A stretch of DNA of 37,205 nt from OLB6 sp964493635 (GCA_964493635.1 CAZBOW010000023.1:1-37205), one strand, 5' to 3'. Positions 17,478-26,081 are shown, numbered from the stretch's first letter. Notes: a model not told the origin generated them from the letters alone. Program-made: numbers and translations.

Positions 17478-18956
17478 ATGCCGCATCTCAACCTAACGTC
17501 GAAGGCAAAGATTCTCTGCACGATGGGGCCAGCCATTGCCTCGGCCACCAAGGTAGCCAACTTGGTGCGCGCCGGAGCGAATGCCTTTCGCCTGAATATG
17601 TCGCATGGTTCCCATGCCATGCACGAAGAGTTTATCACCGCCATTCGTGCTGCGGAACAGAAACTTGGGGTTCACCTCCCAATCGTAGCTGACTTGCAGG
17701 GGCCGAAGATTCGGGTCGGCGACTTTGGCCCGGACACAGCTATTCTCACATTGGTACCAGGCACCGAGGTGCAGCTGGCCGACGTTGCGGTGATCAAGGC
17801 TGAAAAGCTCACGATCTCCGACCGGCTTATTCCTGTGCACTACCCCACGCTTGCCAGCGACGTGAAGAAGGGCGACGCCCTCTTGTTGGACGATGGTCTG
17901 CTGAAGCTGGAGGTGCGGAAAACGACGGCAACCATTGTGACGTGTCTTGTTGTTCACGGTGGTGAGTTGAAACCGCGTAAGGGCATCAATCTGCCGCATA
18001 CTAACGTGTCACAGCCGTCGATTACGTCGAAGGACCGAGCCGACGTGCGCTTTGCTATCGACCGCCAGCTGGATTACATCGCCTTGTCGTTTGTCCGCAC
18101 GGCACAGGACGTAGACAACGTACGTCGCTACATGGCGAAGTACGGCGGTACGCAGCCGGTGATTGCCAAAATCGAAAAGCCAGAGGCACTCGATAACATC
18201 GAAGACATCATCCGTGCGGCCGACATCATCATGGTGGCCCGTGGCGACCTGGGCGTCGAGATTCCATCGGAGCACGTGCCGATGGTACAGAAGAACATCA
18301 TCCGCTTGTGCAACCAGCATGCTGTGCCGGTGATTACGGCTACGCAGATGCTAGAGTCGATGATCCGTGCGCCGCGGCCCACCCGTGCCGAGGCCAGCGA
18401 CGTTGCAAATGCGGTGTTGGACGGCACCGATGCCGTGATGCTCAGCGCCGAAACGTCGGTAGGCGCCTACCCTGTGGAGGCTGTGCACTACATGCGACAA
18501 ATCTGCGACGCTGCCAGTACGCAGATGGCCAAGGACGAGCGTTTGTATGTGCCCGGCTCTACGGCCGTTCTCACACAGCAACAGAACACGGCGTCGATTG
18601 CAATGGCAGCCGCTCGGATTGCAAACGAACAACGGGTAGATGCCATTATCTCACTGAGCCACAGCGGAGAAACGGTACGACTCATCTCGAACCGCCGGCC
18701 CAACGCAGCCATCCTTTGCATCACATCGAATGCTTCCGTGGCTCGGCGCATGGGCCTGCTGTGGGGGGTAACCGGAGCAGTGGTCGATACCGGCACCTCG
18801 ACAGACGAAACGATCGAGCACATCGAGCGGTGGCTGGTGCAGCAAAGGATCCTACCCGTGGGGTCAACCGTGATTTTCACCATCGGCCGACCCCTCGTTG
18901 GACGCGCACGGACGAACATGTTGTCGATCGAGACTCTGCAGCCGGTTCAGAAGTAA
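17478..18956 (+). CDS. pyk: pyruvate kinase
   Basis: A full-length 492-residue enzyme catalysing the last glycolytic step, phosphoenolpyruvate plus ADP to pyruvate plus ATP. It has the N-terminal barrel start AKILCTMGPA, the substrate Arg and nucleotide/K+ block NAFRLNMSHGSH, the inserted B domain (about 75-175), and the catalytic Lys in IAKIEKPEALDN. The metal-binding MVARGDLGVEIP and the signature ITATQMLESM with PRPTRAEASDVANAV follow. The C-terminal domain (about 360-490) contains SHSGETVRLISNRRP. It lies 9 bp downstream of the metallophosphoesterase with no Shine-Dalgarno, so it is probably translated from the same transcript. Confidence 0.97.
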   Translation: MPHLNLTSKAKILCTMGPAIASATKVANLVRAGANAFRLNMSHGSHAMHEEFITAIRAAEQKLGVHLPIVADLQGPKIRVGDFGPDTAILTLVPGTEVQLADVAVIKAEKLTISDRLIPVHYPTLASDVKKGDALLLDDGLLKLEVRKTTATIVTCLVVHGGELKPRKGINLPHTNVSQPSITSKDRADVRFAIDRQLDYIALSFVRTAQDVDNVRRYMAKYGGTQPVIAKIEKPEALDNIEDIIRAADIIMVARGDLGVEIPSEHVPMVQKNIIRLCNQHAVPVITATQMLESMIRAPRPTRAEASDVANAVLDGTDAVMLSAETSVGAYPVEAVHYMRQICDAASTQMAKDERLYVPGSTAVLTQQQNTASIAMAAARIANEQRVDAIISLSHSGETVRLISNRRPNAAILCITSNASVARRMGLLWGVTGAVVDTGTSTDETIEHIERWLVQQRILPVGSTVIFTIGRPLVGRARTNMLSIETLQPVQK

Positions 18957-18965
18957 CACCGGCGC

Positions 18966-21788
18966 TTACTTTTCTGGACGCAGTACGAACAGCGCAACAC
19001 GTGGTGTGGACAAGTACTGCTTTGCAGCCTCATGGATGTGTGCTGCACTCAAGCCTTGAATCAGGTCGTCTCGTTGCTGGACCACGGTGAAGGACTCTCC
19101 ATCCTTGACAATGCTCATGATCGTGCCCAGCCAGAAACCATTGGTGGCTTTGCTAACCTCACGCTCCTTGATCTGAATCTCGCGAACCTTCTGCACATAG
19201 TCGTCGCTGACCGGCTGCTGCGTTAGCGTAGCAATCTCCTGCTTGACACTAGCCACCAACTCATCCGCGCGAGCAGGGTCGCAGCCGAAGAACACCAACA
19301 CTCCGTAGTTCTCTTCGGGATCCTTCTGCATCATGGCCTGAGCTGCAATTGAGTACACACCACCCTTGTCTTCGCGGATCAGCTCGCGCAGCCGAATCGT
19401 GAGTACCTCAGCCAGTGAGGTGGCCCGATACCGGTTCTCGAGGGTGTAGGGGGCTTCCCCATACACGTACAACACCACGAAGCTCTTCGGATCCTCGCCC
19501 TTCAAGACATTCTTCGTCAACGGGCCCTGCGGACGGCGGATGCCGTCGTCGATCCAGCGCAGTTGCTCCGGTGCCGGCGGCAGCGATGCGATGTAGGTTG
19601 CTACGTACTCCTCTAGCTGCTGGGTGTCGAAGTTGCCTACGAAGGTGTACACGCCGTTCGAGCCCCCTGCAAACAAGCGGCGATAGAACTGCAACGCCAG
19701 ATCGGGATTCAGACTGTCAATGTTCTCAACCGACAACTGACGGGATCTGGGGTGATGTTGCGACATCACGCTTTGGAGCGTGTCGATCAGTGCTGCCTGT
19801 GCGTTCTTACTGCGTTGCTCAAGTTGCGAGCGTACGCGCGTCTTCCACGATGCAATCGCTTCCTGATCAATCCGTGGCTGCGTGTGATACAGGTAGAGGA
19901 GTTCGAAGAACGTCTTCATGTCCTTCGGCGACGTCTGACCACGCAAACCATGGTGAAAGCGATCGATGTAGGGGGCGATACTCAGCGACGTTCCCTGCAG
20001 CATCTTCTGAAGCGTCGTTGGCCCAAAGCCGGCAATACCCGAAGCGTCAATGAGATCGGCAGCATTATCCAGCGTTAGGTGGTCGTCCTGACTACCTACG
20101 GACTGTCCACCCTGCATCATTGATTGAAACAGGATCTCATCGGCTTTGAAGTCCGTCTTCTTCACATAGACCACTGCTCCGTTGGACAGAGCCCACACTT
20201 CGGCACCGAGGTCTGGGATCTCTTTTCGGCGTTGTATCGTACCGGGAGTAGGTGCGGTCGCCATCAGAGGTTCGGTTGGGACATCATCCACGTACGGCGG
20301 AATGGTTTTGTCCTTGATTGCTGCCATCAGACTACGGACTTGGGCTTCCGTTGGCTTCACGTAGCCATTACCCTCGGGCACGGAGATGGTGATCACACGA
20401 TTCTCCTCGGACATCATCTCGCGCAGAACCTGCGCACATTCTTCGGCCGTGATCTGCGGAACGTAGTGCTGATAGATGGCATACTCGTGCTCGATACCCG
20501 GCACGCTTTCGCGCTCCAATACGTGGCGTGTAAGTTCACGCGCCAACTGTCCGGACTCCGTGGAATTGCGCTCGTTGTAGTAGCGCTCCATGTTGGCCAT
20601 CAATGCTTCTTTGGCACGCTTCAGTTCGGAGTCCACGAAGCCGTGGCGCTCAGCACGCTCGATCTCCGTGAGCATGGCGTTGAAAGCCACCAGGACATTC
20701 TTTCCTGCTGCTACCGTAGATGCGTACGCCATGCGGTTTTCCCGCACAAGGCCAAACCAGGCGGTCATGGCTCGCGTAAATGGTGGCTTGGACTTTTGCG
20801 CCAGCTCTGCATATCGAGCATTCAGCATCTGGCCTGCCAGGTTGCGGACAATCATCCGGCGGTAGTCGGCGTAGGTCACTACGGTATCACCAGGGTGCTT
20901 GATCCACATGTCAGCCGAGGCAGCCTGCAGGTCAGGGTCGGATGCAATGCTGATCTTCGTATCTGCATGACCAGGGAGCAAAATTGTTGGGCGCTTTCGT
21001 GTGTTCTTCTCTAAACCGTCGGGCAGGACGAAGCTGCTCCGCAGCTGTCGCTCAAAGGCATCCACGTCGATGTCGCCCACGGCAATGATGGCCATGTTCT
21101 GCGGCCCATACCACGTCCGGTAGAACCGACGGGCATTCTCGGCATCGCTGCGCAGGAGTACGTTCGTATCACCAATCACGTCGCGCTCGGCGTACTTGCT
21201 GCCATAGTACATCACATGCCGATGCGCATGTTGCACTCTGCTTTCAGCCCCTTGCCGTGTGCGCCACTCCTCGACAACCACACCACGTTCGGCATTGATA
21301 TCCTCGGTGTCGTACGTCACGTAACCGGCCCAGTCGCGCAACACCTCAATGCCACTGCGCACGATCTCGGGCTTCTCCGTTGGAAGCGTCAGCAGGTACA
21401 CGGTTTCGTCTTGGTTGGTGTAGGCGTTTAGGTCGGCACCGAACCGGATACCTGTGGACTCCAGAAAACCGACCAATTCGTTCTTTGGAAACGACTTCGT
21501 ACCGTTGAATGCCATGTGTTCGCAGAAGTGCGCAAAGCCATTCTGGTTGTCGTCCTCGAGTACTGCGCCAACGTTCACGGTAAGAACCAGTTCCATTCGG
21601 TTCTTTGGACGCTCGTTCTTGAGAATGTAGTACGGGATGCCATTCGGAAGCGTACCGGTGCGCACCTGGGTATTGAATGGCACCTTCCCCGCATCGGTAA
21701 TGGGCTGGGCCGTACCCGCGCCAACAGCGATGAAGAGAATGGCTGCAATGAAAAGCAACGCGCTGCGAAGTCGTTGGACTCGAGTCAT
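18966..21788 (-). CDS. M16 family zinc metallopeptidase, exported
   Basis: The 940-residue protein starts at 21788, where CAAGGA lies 7 nt before the ATG; a longer form adds ten residues. A signal peptide covers about 1-28. The first M16 domain holds the inverted zinc motif HFCEH (His87, Glu90, His91), and the third ligand is Glu167 (NAERGVVVEEW). Two further M16/M16C domains fill the rest. The second half lacks the zinc motif, as in pitrilysin-type peptidases with one active and one inactive half. It is probably periplasmic and degrades peptides. It is convergent with pyruvate kinase (9 bp between stops) and divergent from the acyl-CoA dehydrogenase. Confidence 0.92.
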   Translation of the reverse strand: MTRVQRLRSALLFIAAILFIAVGAGTAQPITDAGKVPFNTQVRTGTLPNGIPYYILKNERPKNRMELVLTVNVGAVLEDDNQNGFAHFCEHMAFNGTKSFPKNELVGFLESTGIRFGADLNAYTNQDETVYLLTLPTEKPEIVRSGIEVLRDWAGYVTYDTEDINAERGVVVEEWRTRQGAESRVQHAHRHVMYYGSKYAERDVIGDTNVLLRSDAENARRFYRTWYGPQNMAIIAVGDIDVDAFERQLRSSFVLPDGLEKNTRKRPTILLPGHADTKISIASDPDLQAASADMWIKHPGDTVVTYADYRRMIVRNLAGQMLNARYAELAQKSKPPFTRAMTAWFGLVRENRMAYASTVAAGKNVLVAFNAMLTEIERAERHGFVDSELKRAKEALMANMERYYNERNSTESGQLARELTRHVLERESVPGIEHEYAIYQHYVPQITAEECAQVLREMMSEENRVITISVPEGNGYVKPTEAQVRSLMAAIKDKTIPPYVDDVPTEPLMATAPTPGTIQRRKEIPDLGAEVWALSNGAVVYVKKTDFKADEILFQSMMQGGQSVGSQDDHLTLDNAADLIDASGIAGFGPTTLQKMLQGTSLSIAPYIDRFHHGLRGQTSPKDMKTFFELLYLYHTQPRIDQEAIASWKTRVRSQLEQRSKNAQAALIDTLQSVMSQHHPRSRQLSVENIDSLNPDLALQFYRRLFAGGSNGVYTFVGNFDTQQLEEYVATYIASLPPAPEQLRWIDDGIRRPQGPLTKNVLKGEDPKSFVVLYVYGEAPYTLENRYRATSLAEVLTIRLRELIREDKGGVYSIAAQAMMQKDPEENYGVLVFFGCDPARADELVASVKQEIATLTQQPVSDDYVQKVREIQIKEREVSKATNGFWLGTIMSIVKDGESFTVVQQRDDLIQGLSAAHIHEAAKQYLSTPRVALFVLRPEK
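19446..19455 (+). repeat. GTAGGGGGCT copy 2
   Basis: Antisense to the M16 gene; the coding strand reads Ala-Pro-Tyr. Confidence 0.6.
19968..19977 (+). repeat. GTAGGGGGC copy 3 (last base G)
   Basis: Second copy within the M16 gene, again Ala-Pro-Tyr on the coding strand. Confidence 0.6.
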
Positions 21789-21890
21789 GATGGTGTCCTT
21801 GAGTAACATGGCAAGCATCTAATCTACGAAAGCATGCAACTTTGGTAGTTTTGCCAGCGTTGTATGCCAGCAACTACTTCAGGAAACCTC

Positions 21891-23057
21891 ATGTCAGAAC
21901 AGTCGTCGTTATCGTTCAATCTTACGCCCGACCAAGAGGACTTGCGATCACACATTCGCTCCTTTGTAGAGGATGAGATCAAACCTGTGGCTCTACAGTA
22001 CGATGAGTCGCAGGAGTTTCCGACGGAGATTTTCGCGAAGCTTGGCGAGCTTGGATACCTTGGCATTGTGATGCCAACGGACCTTGGCGGTGCAGGCCTT
22101 GGCTACATGGAGTACTCCATCGTAGTTGAGGAAGTTGCCAGAGGGTGTCCTGCCATGGCTCTGGGTGTAGCCGCCCATAACGGCCTGTGCATGAGTCACA
22201 TCAACCGTTTCGGATCGGACGAGCTTCGTGCCAGGTATGTGCCGCAGCTTGCTACTGGTCAAACGCTTGGTGCGTGGGGACTTACCGAGCCCAACGCTGG
22301 CTCGGATGCCGGTGGCACACGCACAACGGCAGTGCGTGACGGCGACCACTGGATTCTCAACGGCTCCAAGAACTTCATTACGCACGGAAACGTAGGCAAC
22401 ATTGCTGTGGTAATGGCTGTCACGGATTCATCCAAGGGGAAGAGTGGCATCTCTGCCTTTGCCATCGATAAATCGATGACTGGGTTTTACGGATCCAAGA
22501 AAGAAAACAAGGTTGGTATGCGGTGCTCGGATACGGCCTCGCTTACGTTCGACAACGTGCGAGTTCCTGCCAACCATCTCATCGGAACCGAAGGCGAGGG
22601 CTTCAAACAAGCCCTTCAGATCTTGGACGGCGGACGGATTTCGATCGCGGCACTAAGTGTAGGCCTTGCTCAAGGAGCGATGGAAGCCGCTCTCAAGTAC
22701 TCTGTCGAGCGTGTTCAGTTTGGGAAGCGCCTAGCCGATCAGCAGGCCATTCAGTTCAAGCTTGCGCGGATGAGCATGGAGATTCAGGCCGCCCGCGACC
22801 TCACCTACCACGCGGCCGCTTTGCGCGACCAGGGCAAACCCTTTGGCCGAGAGGCAAGTATGGCAAAGCTGTACGCATCGGAAGTTGCCGTGCGCACAGC
22901 CGAGGAAGCTATCCAGATTCACGGTGGCTACGGATACATCAAGGAGTATCCGGTAGAGAAGCTGTGGCGCGACTCGAAGCTTCTGACCATTGGCGAGGGT
23001 ACGAGCGAAATCCAGAAAATGGTCATCGCTCGAAGTCTGCTCTCCGACCTAGCCTAA
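21891..23057 (+). CDS. acyl-CoA dehydrogenase
   Basis: The 388-residue flavoenzyme has the length of short/medium-chain acyl-CoA dehydrogenases, which form the trans-2,3 double bond in acyl-CoA and pass electrons to ETF. The signatures GAWGLTEPNAGSDAGG (FAD/substrate contact) and QIHGGYGYIKEYPVEKLWRD are present. The catalytic base is the Glu of TIGEGTSEIQ (residue 369), the position used in butyryl- and medium-chain enzymes. The start at 21891 is preferred over an ATG nine codons upstream because AGGAAA precedes it by 5 nt and MSEQSSLSFNLTP fits the family N-terminus. A TAGTTTTG sequence at 21846-21853 could be a -7 box, without a convincing -33 element. Confidence 0.94.
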   Translation: MSEQSSLSFNLTPDQEDLRSHIRSFVEDEIKPVALQYDESQEFPTEIFAKLGELGYLGIVMPTDLGGAGLGYMEYSIVVEEVARGCPAMALGVAAHNGLCMSHINRFGSDELRARYVPQLATGQTLGAWGLTEPNAGSDAGGTRTTAVRDGDHWILNGSKNFITHGNVGNIAVVMAVTDSSKGKSGISAFAIDKSMTGFYGSKKENKVGMRCSDTASLTFDNVRVPANHLIGTEGEGFKQALQILDGGRISIAALSVGLAQGAMEAALKYSVERVQFGKRLADQQAIQFKLARMSMEIQAARDLTYHAAALRDQGKPFGREASMAKLYASEVAVRTAEEAIQIHGGYGYIKEYPVEKLWRDSKLLTIGEGTSEIQKMVIARSLLSDLA

Positions 23058-23072
23058 GCGTGCCGCACACGG

Positions 23073-23096
23073 CGTTACAATCCCAATCACAATCCC
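23073..23096. repeat. ACAATCCC repeat with tandem stop codons at the phosphatase 3' end
   Basis: Two 12-bp units (9 of 12 identical, sharing ACAATCCC) lie between the convergent acyl-CoA dehydrogenase and phosphatase genes. On the minus strand each carries a stop in the phosphatase frame: TGA at 23087-23089 and TAA at 23075-23077. Confidence 0.6.
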
Positions 23097-24646
23097 CACG
23101 CCAGGCGTAACTGCTTGGCGATCAATGTAGGCTCGACGGTATCGGCAACCTGGAGCGGCGTGCGCGTTGGTCCGAGAACCATCAGGGGCACCCAGCGGTC
23201 GTAGTCGTGGGGTGTTCCGTGTGTTGTTGCCCGGCTACCATACACCCAGTAACGCTTGGGATAGATCAACACATCCCCGGAGCGCTCGGGATGGTAGGCA
23301 TTTCGAATCATCGTCCACGTTTCAGCATCGATGGTCTCCGGACGCCGATCGCTGATCACAAGGCTGCCGGGGATACTGATGGCAATGCCTGGAAGTTGTG
23401 CTACGGCCTGGGCCACCACAACAGCGGCACTATCCCTGTCGACGCCACTTTGCTGCAGGGCTTCCTCGCGCAGGTACACCGACGGTGGATACAGATTCCA
23501 TAGCCACGCTCCACCATCAGCCGGAGTACCGAATCGATCCGTAAGATGTTTCTCGGCCGTTGACCGAATGACCTTGGAATCGATTCGACCTGCATCGATC
23601 ACCGGCTCGCCCGGCCGCACGTTTGCATTCAAGAACTCCGGTACGGGAGCAATACCGTGATCGGATGTCACATAGAGCACGTAATGTTCACGACCCACCG
23701 CAGAATCAAGATGCGTGATAAGGCGAGCCATTTGGCGGTCGGCATGGCGGAACAGTTCCTGAACTTCCCTACTGTCGGGCCCGAATTGGTGGCCCAGGTA
23801 GTCCGTCGTGGAAACACCAATCGCCAGTACATCCGGTGATGCATCAGCTCCCAACTGTTCGGCATCGATCACATCAATAGCGGCGTTGAACAGCATTTCC
23901 ATACCCACAGGACTAAGCGCAGCATCTTCCAGCGATGCAAGACGGTGCGGAAAGGTGCGACTCCCATCCGAGAATGTTCCTTCCCATGGGGCATCGTCAA
24001 GGCGACCAGCGGTAGCGGAGTCCAGCTCTGCTTCCCACGTTGTTCCGACGTAGGGGGCTAAGGCATGCTTTGCAGAGATCGTCTGCAGCCACGATGGCGT
24101 GGCATACGATGAACTGGTGGTGAAGGTACCTGTCTCGCTGTCGACCCACACCGCTGCCGTCGGGTGCTGGCCAGCCATGAGGATGGCAGCACGGTCCTTG
24201 TTGGCAATACCGATCACCTTGCTCATCGAATCGCGGGCAATCAACTGATCCCCCACCGTCTCGGCCAGAAGTGGGAACGACCCTGGCGTTCCGGAGGTGT
24301 CGGCGGCACAGTAGATACAAGCTCCCAATGCTCGATCACACAGATCATTCGTCGTGATTCCAGTGGTGTTGGGGTATTCACCCGTCAGCAGGACAGCATG
24401 ACCGGGTCCGGTCATCATGTTGGCTTGGTTGTAGTAACAATGGTTGTAGACCGTTCCTTCGCGATAGAAACGGGCAAAGCCCTCGTCAGCAAAGGCAGAA
24501 CGAAGGCTTGCCGGCATGTCGCCACGAAACTGGTCGAAGCTGACCACAACAGCTAAACGAAGAGCTTTCGATGGCTGCTGCGGCGGTGCGCATCCGGGAA
24601 GGCCGATCGCACAGATCAGCAGTGTGAGTGGTATGAGATGTTTCAT
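23087..24646 (-). CDS. PafA-like alkaline phosphatase lipoprotein
   Basis: The 519-residue protein of the alkaline phosphatase superfamily has a lipoprotein signal (lipobox GLPGC, Cys19). Metal ligands and nucleophile are in place: Asp38 (SFDQF), nucleophile Thr79 (MTGPGHA), Asp282 and His286 (TDYLGHQFG), Asp329-His330 (TSDHG) and His476 (THGTPHDYD). Asn100 and the pair Lys150/Arg152 (NKDRAAI) align with the phosphate-contacting Asn, Lys and Arg of Bacteroidota PafA, which favours phosphate monoesterase over diesterase activity. It would release phosphate from organic compounds in the periplasm or at the outer membrane. No Pho box was recognised. Its gene end lies on a repeat with two in-frame stops. 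Confidence 0.88.
   Translation of the reverse strand: MKHLIPLTLLICAIGLPGCAPPQQPSKALRLAVVVSFDQFRGDMPASLRSAFADEGFARFYREGTVYNHCYYNQANMMTGPGHAVLLTGEYPNTTGITTNDLCDRALGACIYCAADTSGTPGSFPLLAETVGDQLIARDSMSKVIGIANKDRAAILMAGQHPTAAVWVDSETGTFTTSSSYATPSWLQTISAKHALAPYVGTTWEAELDSATAGRLDDAPWEGTFSDGSRTFPHRLASLEDAALSPVGMEMLFNAAIDVIDAEQLGADASPDVLAIGVSTTDYLGHQFGPDSREVQELFRHADRQMARLITHLDSAVGREHYVLYVTSDHGIAPVPEFLNANVRPGEPVIDAGRIDSKVIRSTAEKHLTDRFGTPADGGAWLWNLYPPSVYLREEALQQSGVDRDSAAVVVAQAVAQLPGIAISIPGSLVISDRRPETIDAETWTMIRNAYHPERSGDVLIYPKRYWVYGSRATTHGTPHDYDRWVPLMVLGPTRTPLQVADTVEPTLIAKQLRLAWGL
24050..24059 (+). repeat. GTAGGGGGCT copy 4
   Basis: Antisense to the phosphatase gene; the coding strand reads Ala-Pro-Tyr. 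Confidence 0.6.
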
Positions 24647-24653
24647 CCCACAA

Positions 24654-24677
24654 AATTACACACCCAATTACGCACCC
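24654..24677. repeat. 12-bp tandem repeat over the TM2 gene stop codon
   Basis: AATTACACACCC (24654-24665) and AATTACGCACCC (24666-24677) differ by one base. On the minus strand each unit carries TAA in the TM2 gene's frame (24668-24670, then 24656-24658), giving a duplicated stop. Confidence 0.8.
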
Positions 24678-25024
24678 ATCATGCGCATCATGTTTGCTAC
24701 TTCAAACGCCTGACGTTGATTGTACGTAGTTGTCAGCTTTTTATAGTTCACCAGATCGATGATGATGCCAATCCCGCATAGTCCCCACGTCAACACGTAC
24801 AGGAGCCCCATACCGACCTGTCCAAGGATGAATCGGTTGATACCGGCAATACCCAAGAAGCCTACCAGCGTGAGCAGTAGAATCATCTGAGGTTCCTTCC
24901 GACGTGCACGGTACATCATAGCGAACTGCTGAATCTGGCTTTCGGACATCTCCGAAACGATCGTGTTGATGTACATCAACTCGTCGCCTTCCAGATCGGG
25001 CAGGTACGTAAAGAGACTGTTCAT
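24668..25024 (-). CDS. TM2 domain membrane protein
   Basis: The 118-residue protein has a soluble N-terminal part (about 1-52) with several acidic residues, then a TM2 domain: two transmembrane helices around the pattern GFLGIAGINRFILGQVGMG and GLCGIGIIIDLV. TM2 proteins are small membrane proteins of uncertain function. The start is set at 25024 because its ATG overlaps the stop of the DUF2752 gene (ATGA), implying coupled translation, and no Shine-Dalgarno is present. TM2 and DUF2752 proteins are frequent neighbours in Bacteroidota relatives (general knowledge). The C-terminus is followed by a duplicated stop. Confidence 0.88.
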   Translation of the reverse strand: MNSLFTYLPDLEGDELMYINTIVSEMSESQIQQFAMMYRARRKEPQMILLLTLVGFLGIAGINRFILGQVGMGLLYVLTWGLCGIGIIIDLVNYKKLTTTYNQRQAFEVANMMRMMGA

Positions 25025-25302
25025 GAGGGGTCTTTCGACGGTGAGTGAGTGAGAATAATGATGCGAACTACGAGTATGACGATCGCCACCATGCCCAGGG
25101 GGTGATCGCTCCACGACCCCAGCAGATCGCCATGGAAGGCCTTGGTGATGGATCGACCAAGGCCACATCCCCAGCAAAAATCGAACCCGAGGGCCGAAGG
25201 GATACAGAACGAGACCACACCTTCCAACCGCGAACCAAATACCGCCAAGCCCAGCAAGGCGAGGATCCAGATCAAGGCTTCCAATGGGAGACGAGGTTTC
25301 AT
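25021..25302 (-). CDS. DUF2752 membrane protein
   Basis: The 93-residue protein has two or three hydrophobic segments and the DUF2752 core: Cys and Pro (FCIPSALGFDF), then CWGCGLGRS, then HGDLLGSWSDHPLG. The Cys-x-x-Cys pair with the following Gly-x-x-Arg is the family hallmark. Function in the family is unknown. The start at 25302 is taken because it gives a basic N-terminus (MKPR) followed directly by the first helix; no ribosome binding site is seen. It precedes and overlaps the TM2 gene by 4 bp and is divergent from rplU. Confidence 0.85.
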   Translation of the reverse strand: MKPRLPLEALIWILALLGLAVFGSRLEGVVSFCIPSALGFDFCWGCGLGRSITKAFHGDLLGSWSDHPLGMVAIVILVVRIIILTHSPSKDPS

Positions 25303-25348
25303 TATCGGACGGTGTGTACGTAGAAGCCGTGGAAAGGTTTCAGGTCCT

Positions 25349-25384
25349 CGGGATCTGTATCGGGATCTGTATCGGGATCCGTGT
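25349..25384. repeat. 12-bp tandem repeat, three copies, between DUF2752 and rplU
   Basis: CGGGATCTGTAT occurs at 25349-25360 and 25361-25372, then once more with two changes at 25373-25384. It is non-coding, and its last unit touches the DnaA-box 9-mer. Confidence 0.85.
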
Positions 25385-25390
25385 GGATAA
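25382..25390 (-). promoter_or_regulatory. perfect DnaA-box 9-mer upstream of rplU
   Basis: TTATCCACA on the minus strand, about 12 bp upstream of the rplU -33 element, at the end of the 12-bp repeat array. It is the second exact copy in the window. Confidence 0.4.
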
Positions 25391-25402
25391 TTCCGTAAGC
25401 CG

Positions 25403-25434
25403 TTTGGCGGAAACGGGTCAGCTCGGTATATTGC
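25403..25434 (+). promoter_or_regulatory. promoter of rplU-rpmA
   Basis: TTTG (25403-25406), a 20-nt spacer and TATATTGC (25427-25434), close to TAnnTTTG. The predicted leader before rplU is about 27 nt. Confidence 0.5.
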
Positions 25435-25467
25435 GAATCCTTTTCCGTAACAACCAAGTTCGAACCC

Positions 25468-25776
25468 ATGTACGTAGTTGTAGAAATTGCCGGCCAACAG
25501 GTTGCCGTGACGCCGAAGCAGACCGTAAAGGTGCCACTGCTGGACTCCAACCCCGGCGATACGGTGGAGTTCACCAATATCCTTCTTGCCAGCGATAACG
25601 GCAAGGTGTCCGTCGGTACCCCGTACATTAAGGGTTCCGTAAAGGCCACCGTAAACGAGCATGGTAAGGGCGACAAAGTACTGGTGTTCCACAAGAAGCG
25701 CCGCAAGGGCTATCAGAAGCTGAACGGTCACCGTCAGCACTACACCAGCATCACCATCAACGACATCAAGATCTAA
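25468..25776 (+). CDS. rplU: 50S ribosomal protein L21
   Basis: The 102-residue protein of normal L21 length binds 23S rRNA in the large subunit. The N-terminus MYVVVEIAGQQ and the C-terminal signature KRRKGYQKLNGHRQHYTSI with an IK ending are typical. No Shine-Dalgarno precedes the ATG. rpmA follows after 11 bp, the standard rplU-rpmA order. Confidence 0.97.
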   Translation: MYVVVEIAGQQVAVTPKQTVKVPLLDSNPGDTVEFTNILLASDNGKVSVGTPYIKGSVKATVNEHGKGDKVLVFHKKRRKGYQKLNGHRQHYTSITINDIKI

Positions 25777-25787
25777 GAGGTACAGTC

Positions 25788-26048
25788 ATGGCTCATAAGA
25801 AAGGCGGAGGTTCTACCAAGAACGGCCGCGATTCCAATGCAAAGCGGCTTGGCGTCAAGAAATTTGGTGGCGAGCACGTTCTTGCTGGAAACATCATCAT
25901 CAAGCAGAACGGTACGAAGGTTCATCCTGGCAAGAATGTGGGTCTTGGAAAAGACTTCACACTCTACTCGCTGGTTGATGGCCACGTGAAGTTCGAGCGC
26001 AAGGACAAGACGCGTTTGAAAGTTTCGGTTTATCCCGAAGTCAACTAA
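25788..26048 (+). CDS. rpmA: 50S ribosomal protein L27
   Basis: The 86-residue protein starts MAHKKGGGSTKNGRDS, so the N-terminal tail that reaches the peptidyl-transferase centre is present without the cleavable extension found in Firmicutes. The central KRLGVKKFGGEHVLAGNIII is also conserved. GAGGT lies 8 nt before the ATG. A strong terminator follows 33 bp after the stop. Confidence 0.97.
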   Translation: MAHKKGGGSTKNGRDSNAKRLGVKKFGGEHVLAGNIIIKQNGTKVHPGKNVGLGKDFTLYSLVDGHVKFERKDKTRLKVSVYPEVN

Positions 26049-26081
26049 CGTCCGTAACGATGTGCATCTGTGCATTTACAT

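Noticed and set aside
12737..25390. Replication origin suggested by DnaA boxes
   Set aside because: The boxes are isolated and kilobases apart, with no dnaA or dnaN, no unwinding element and no box cluster.
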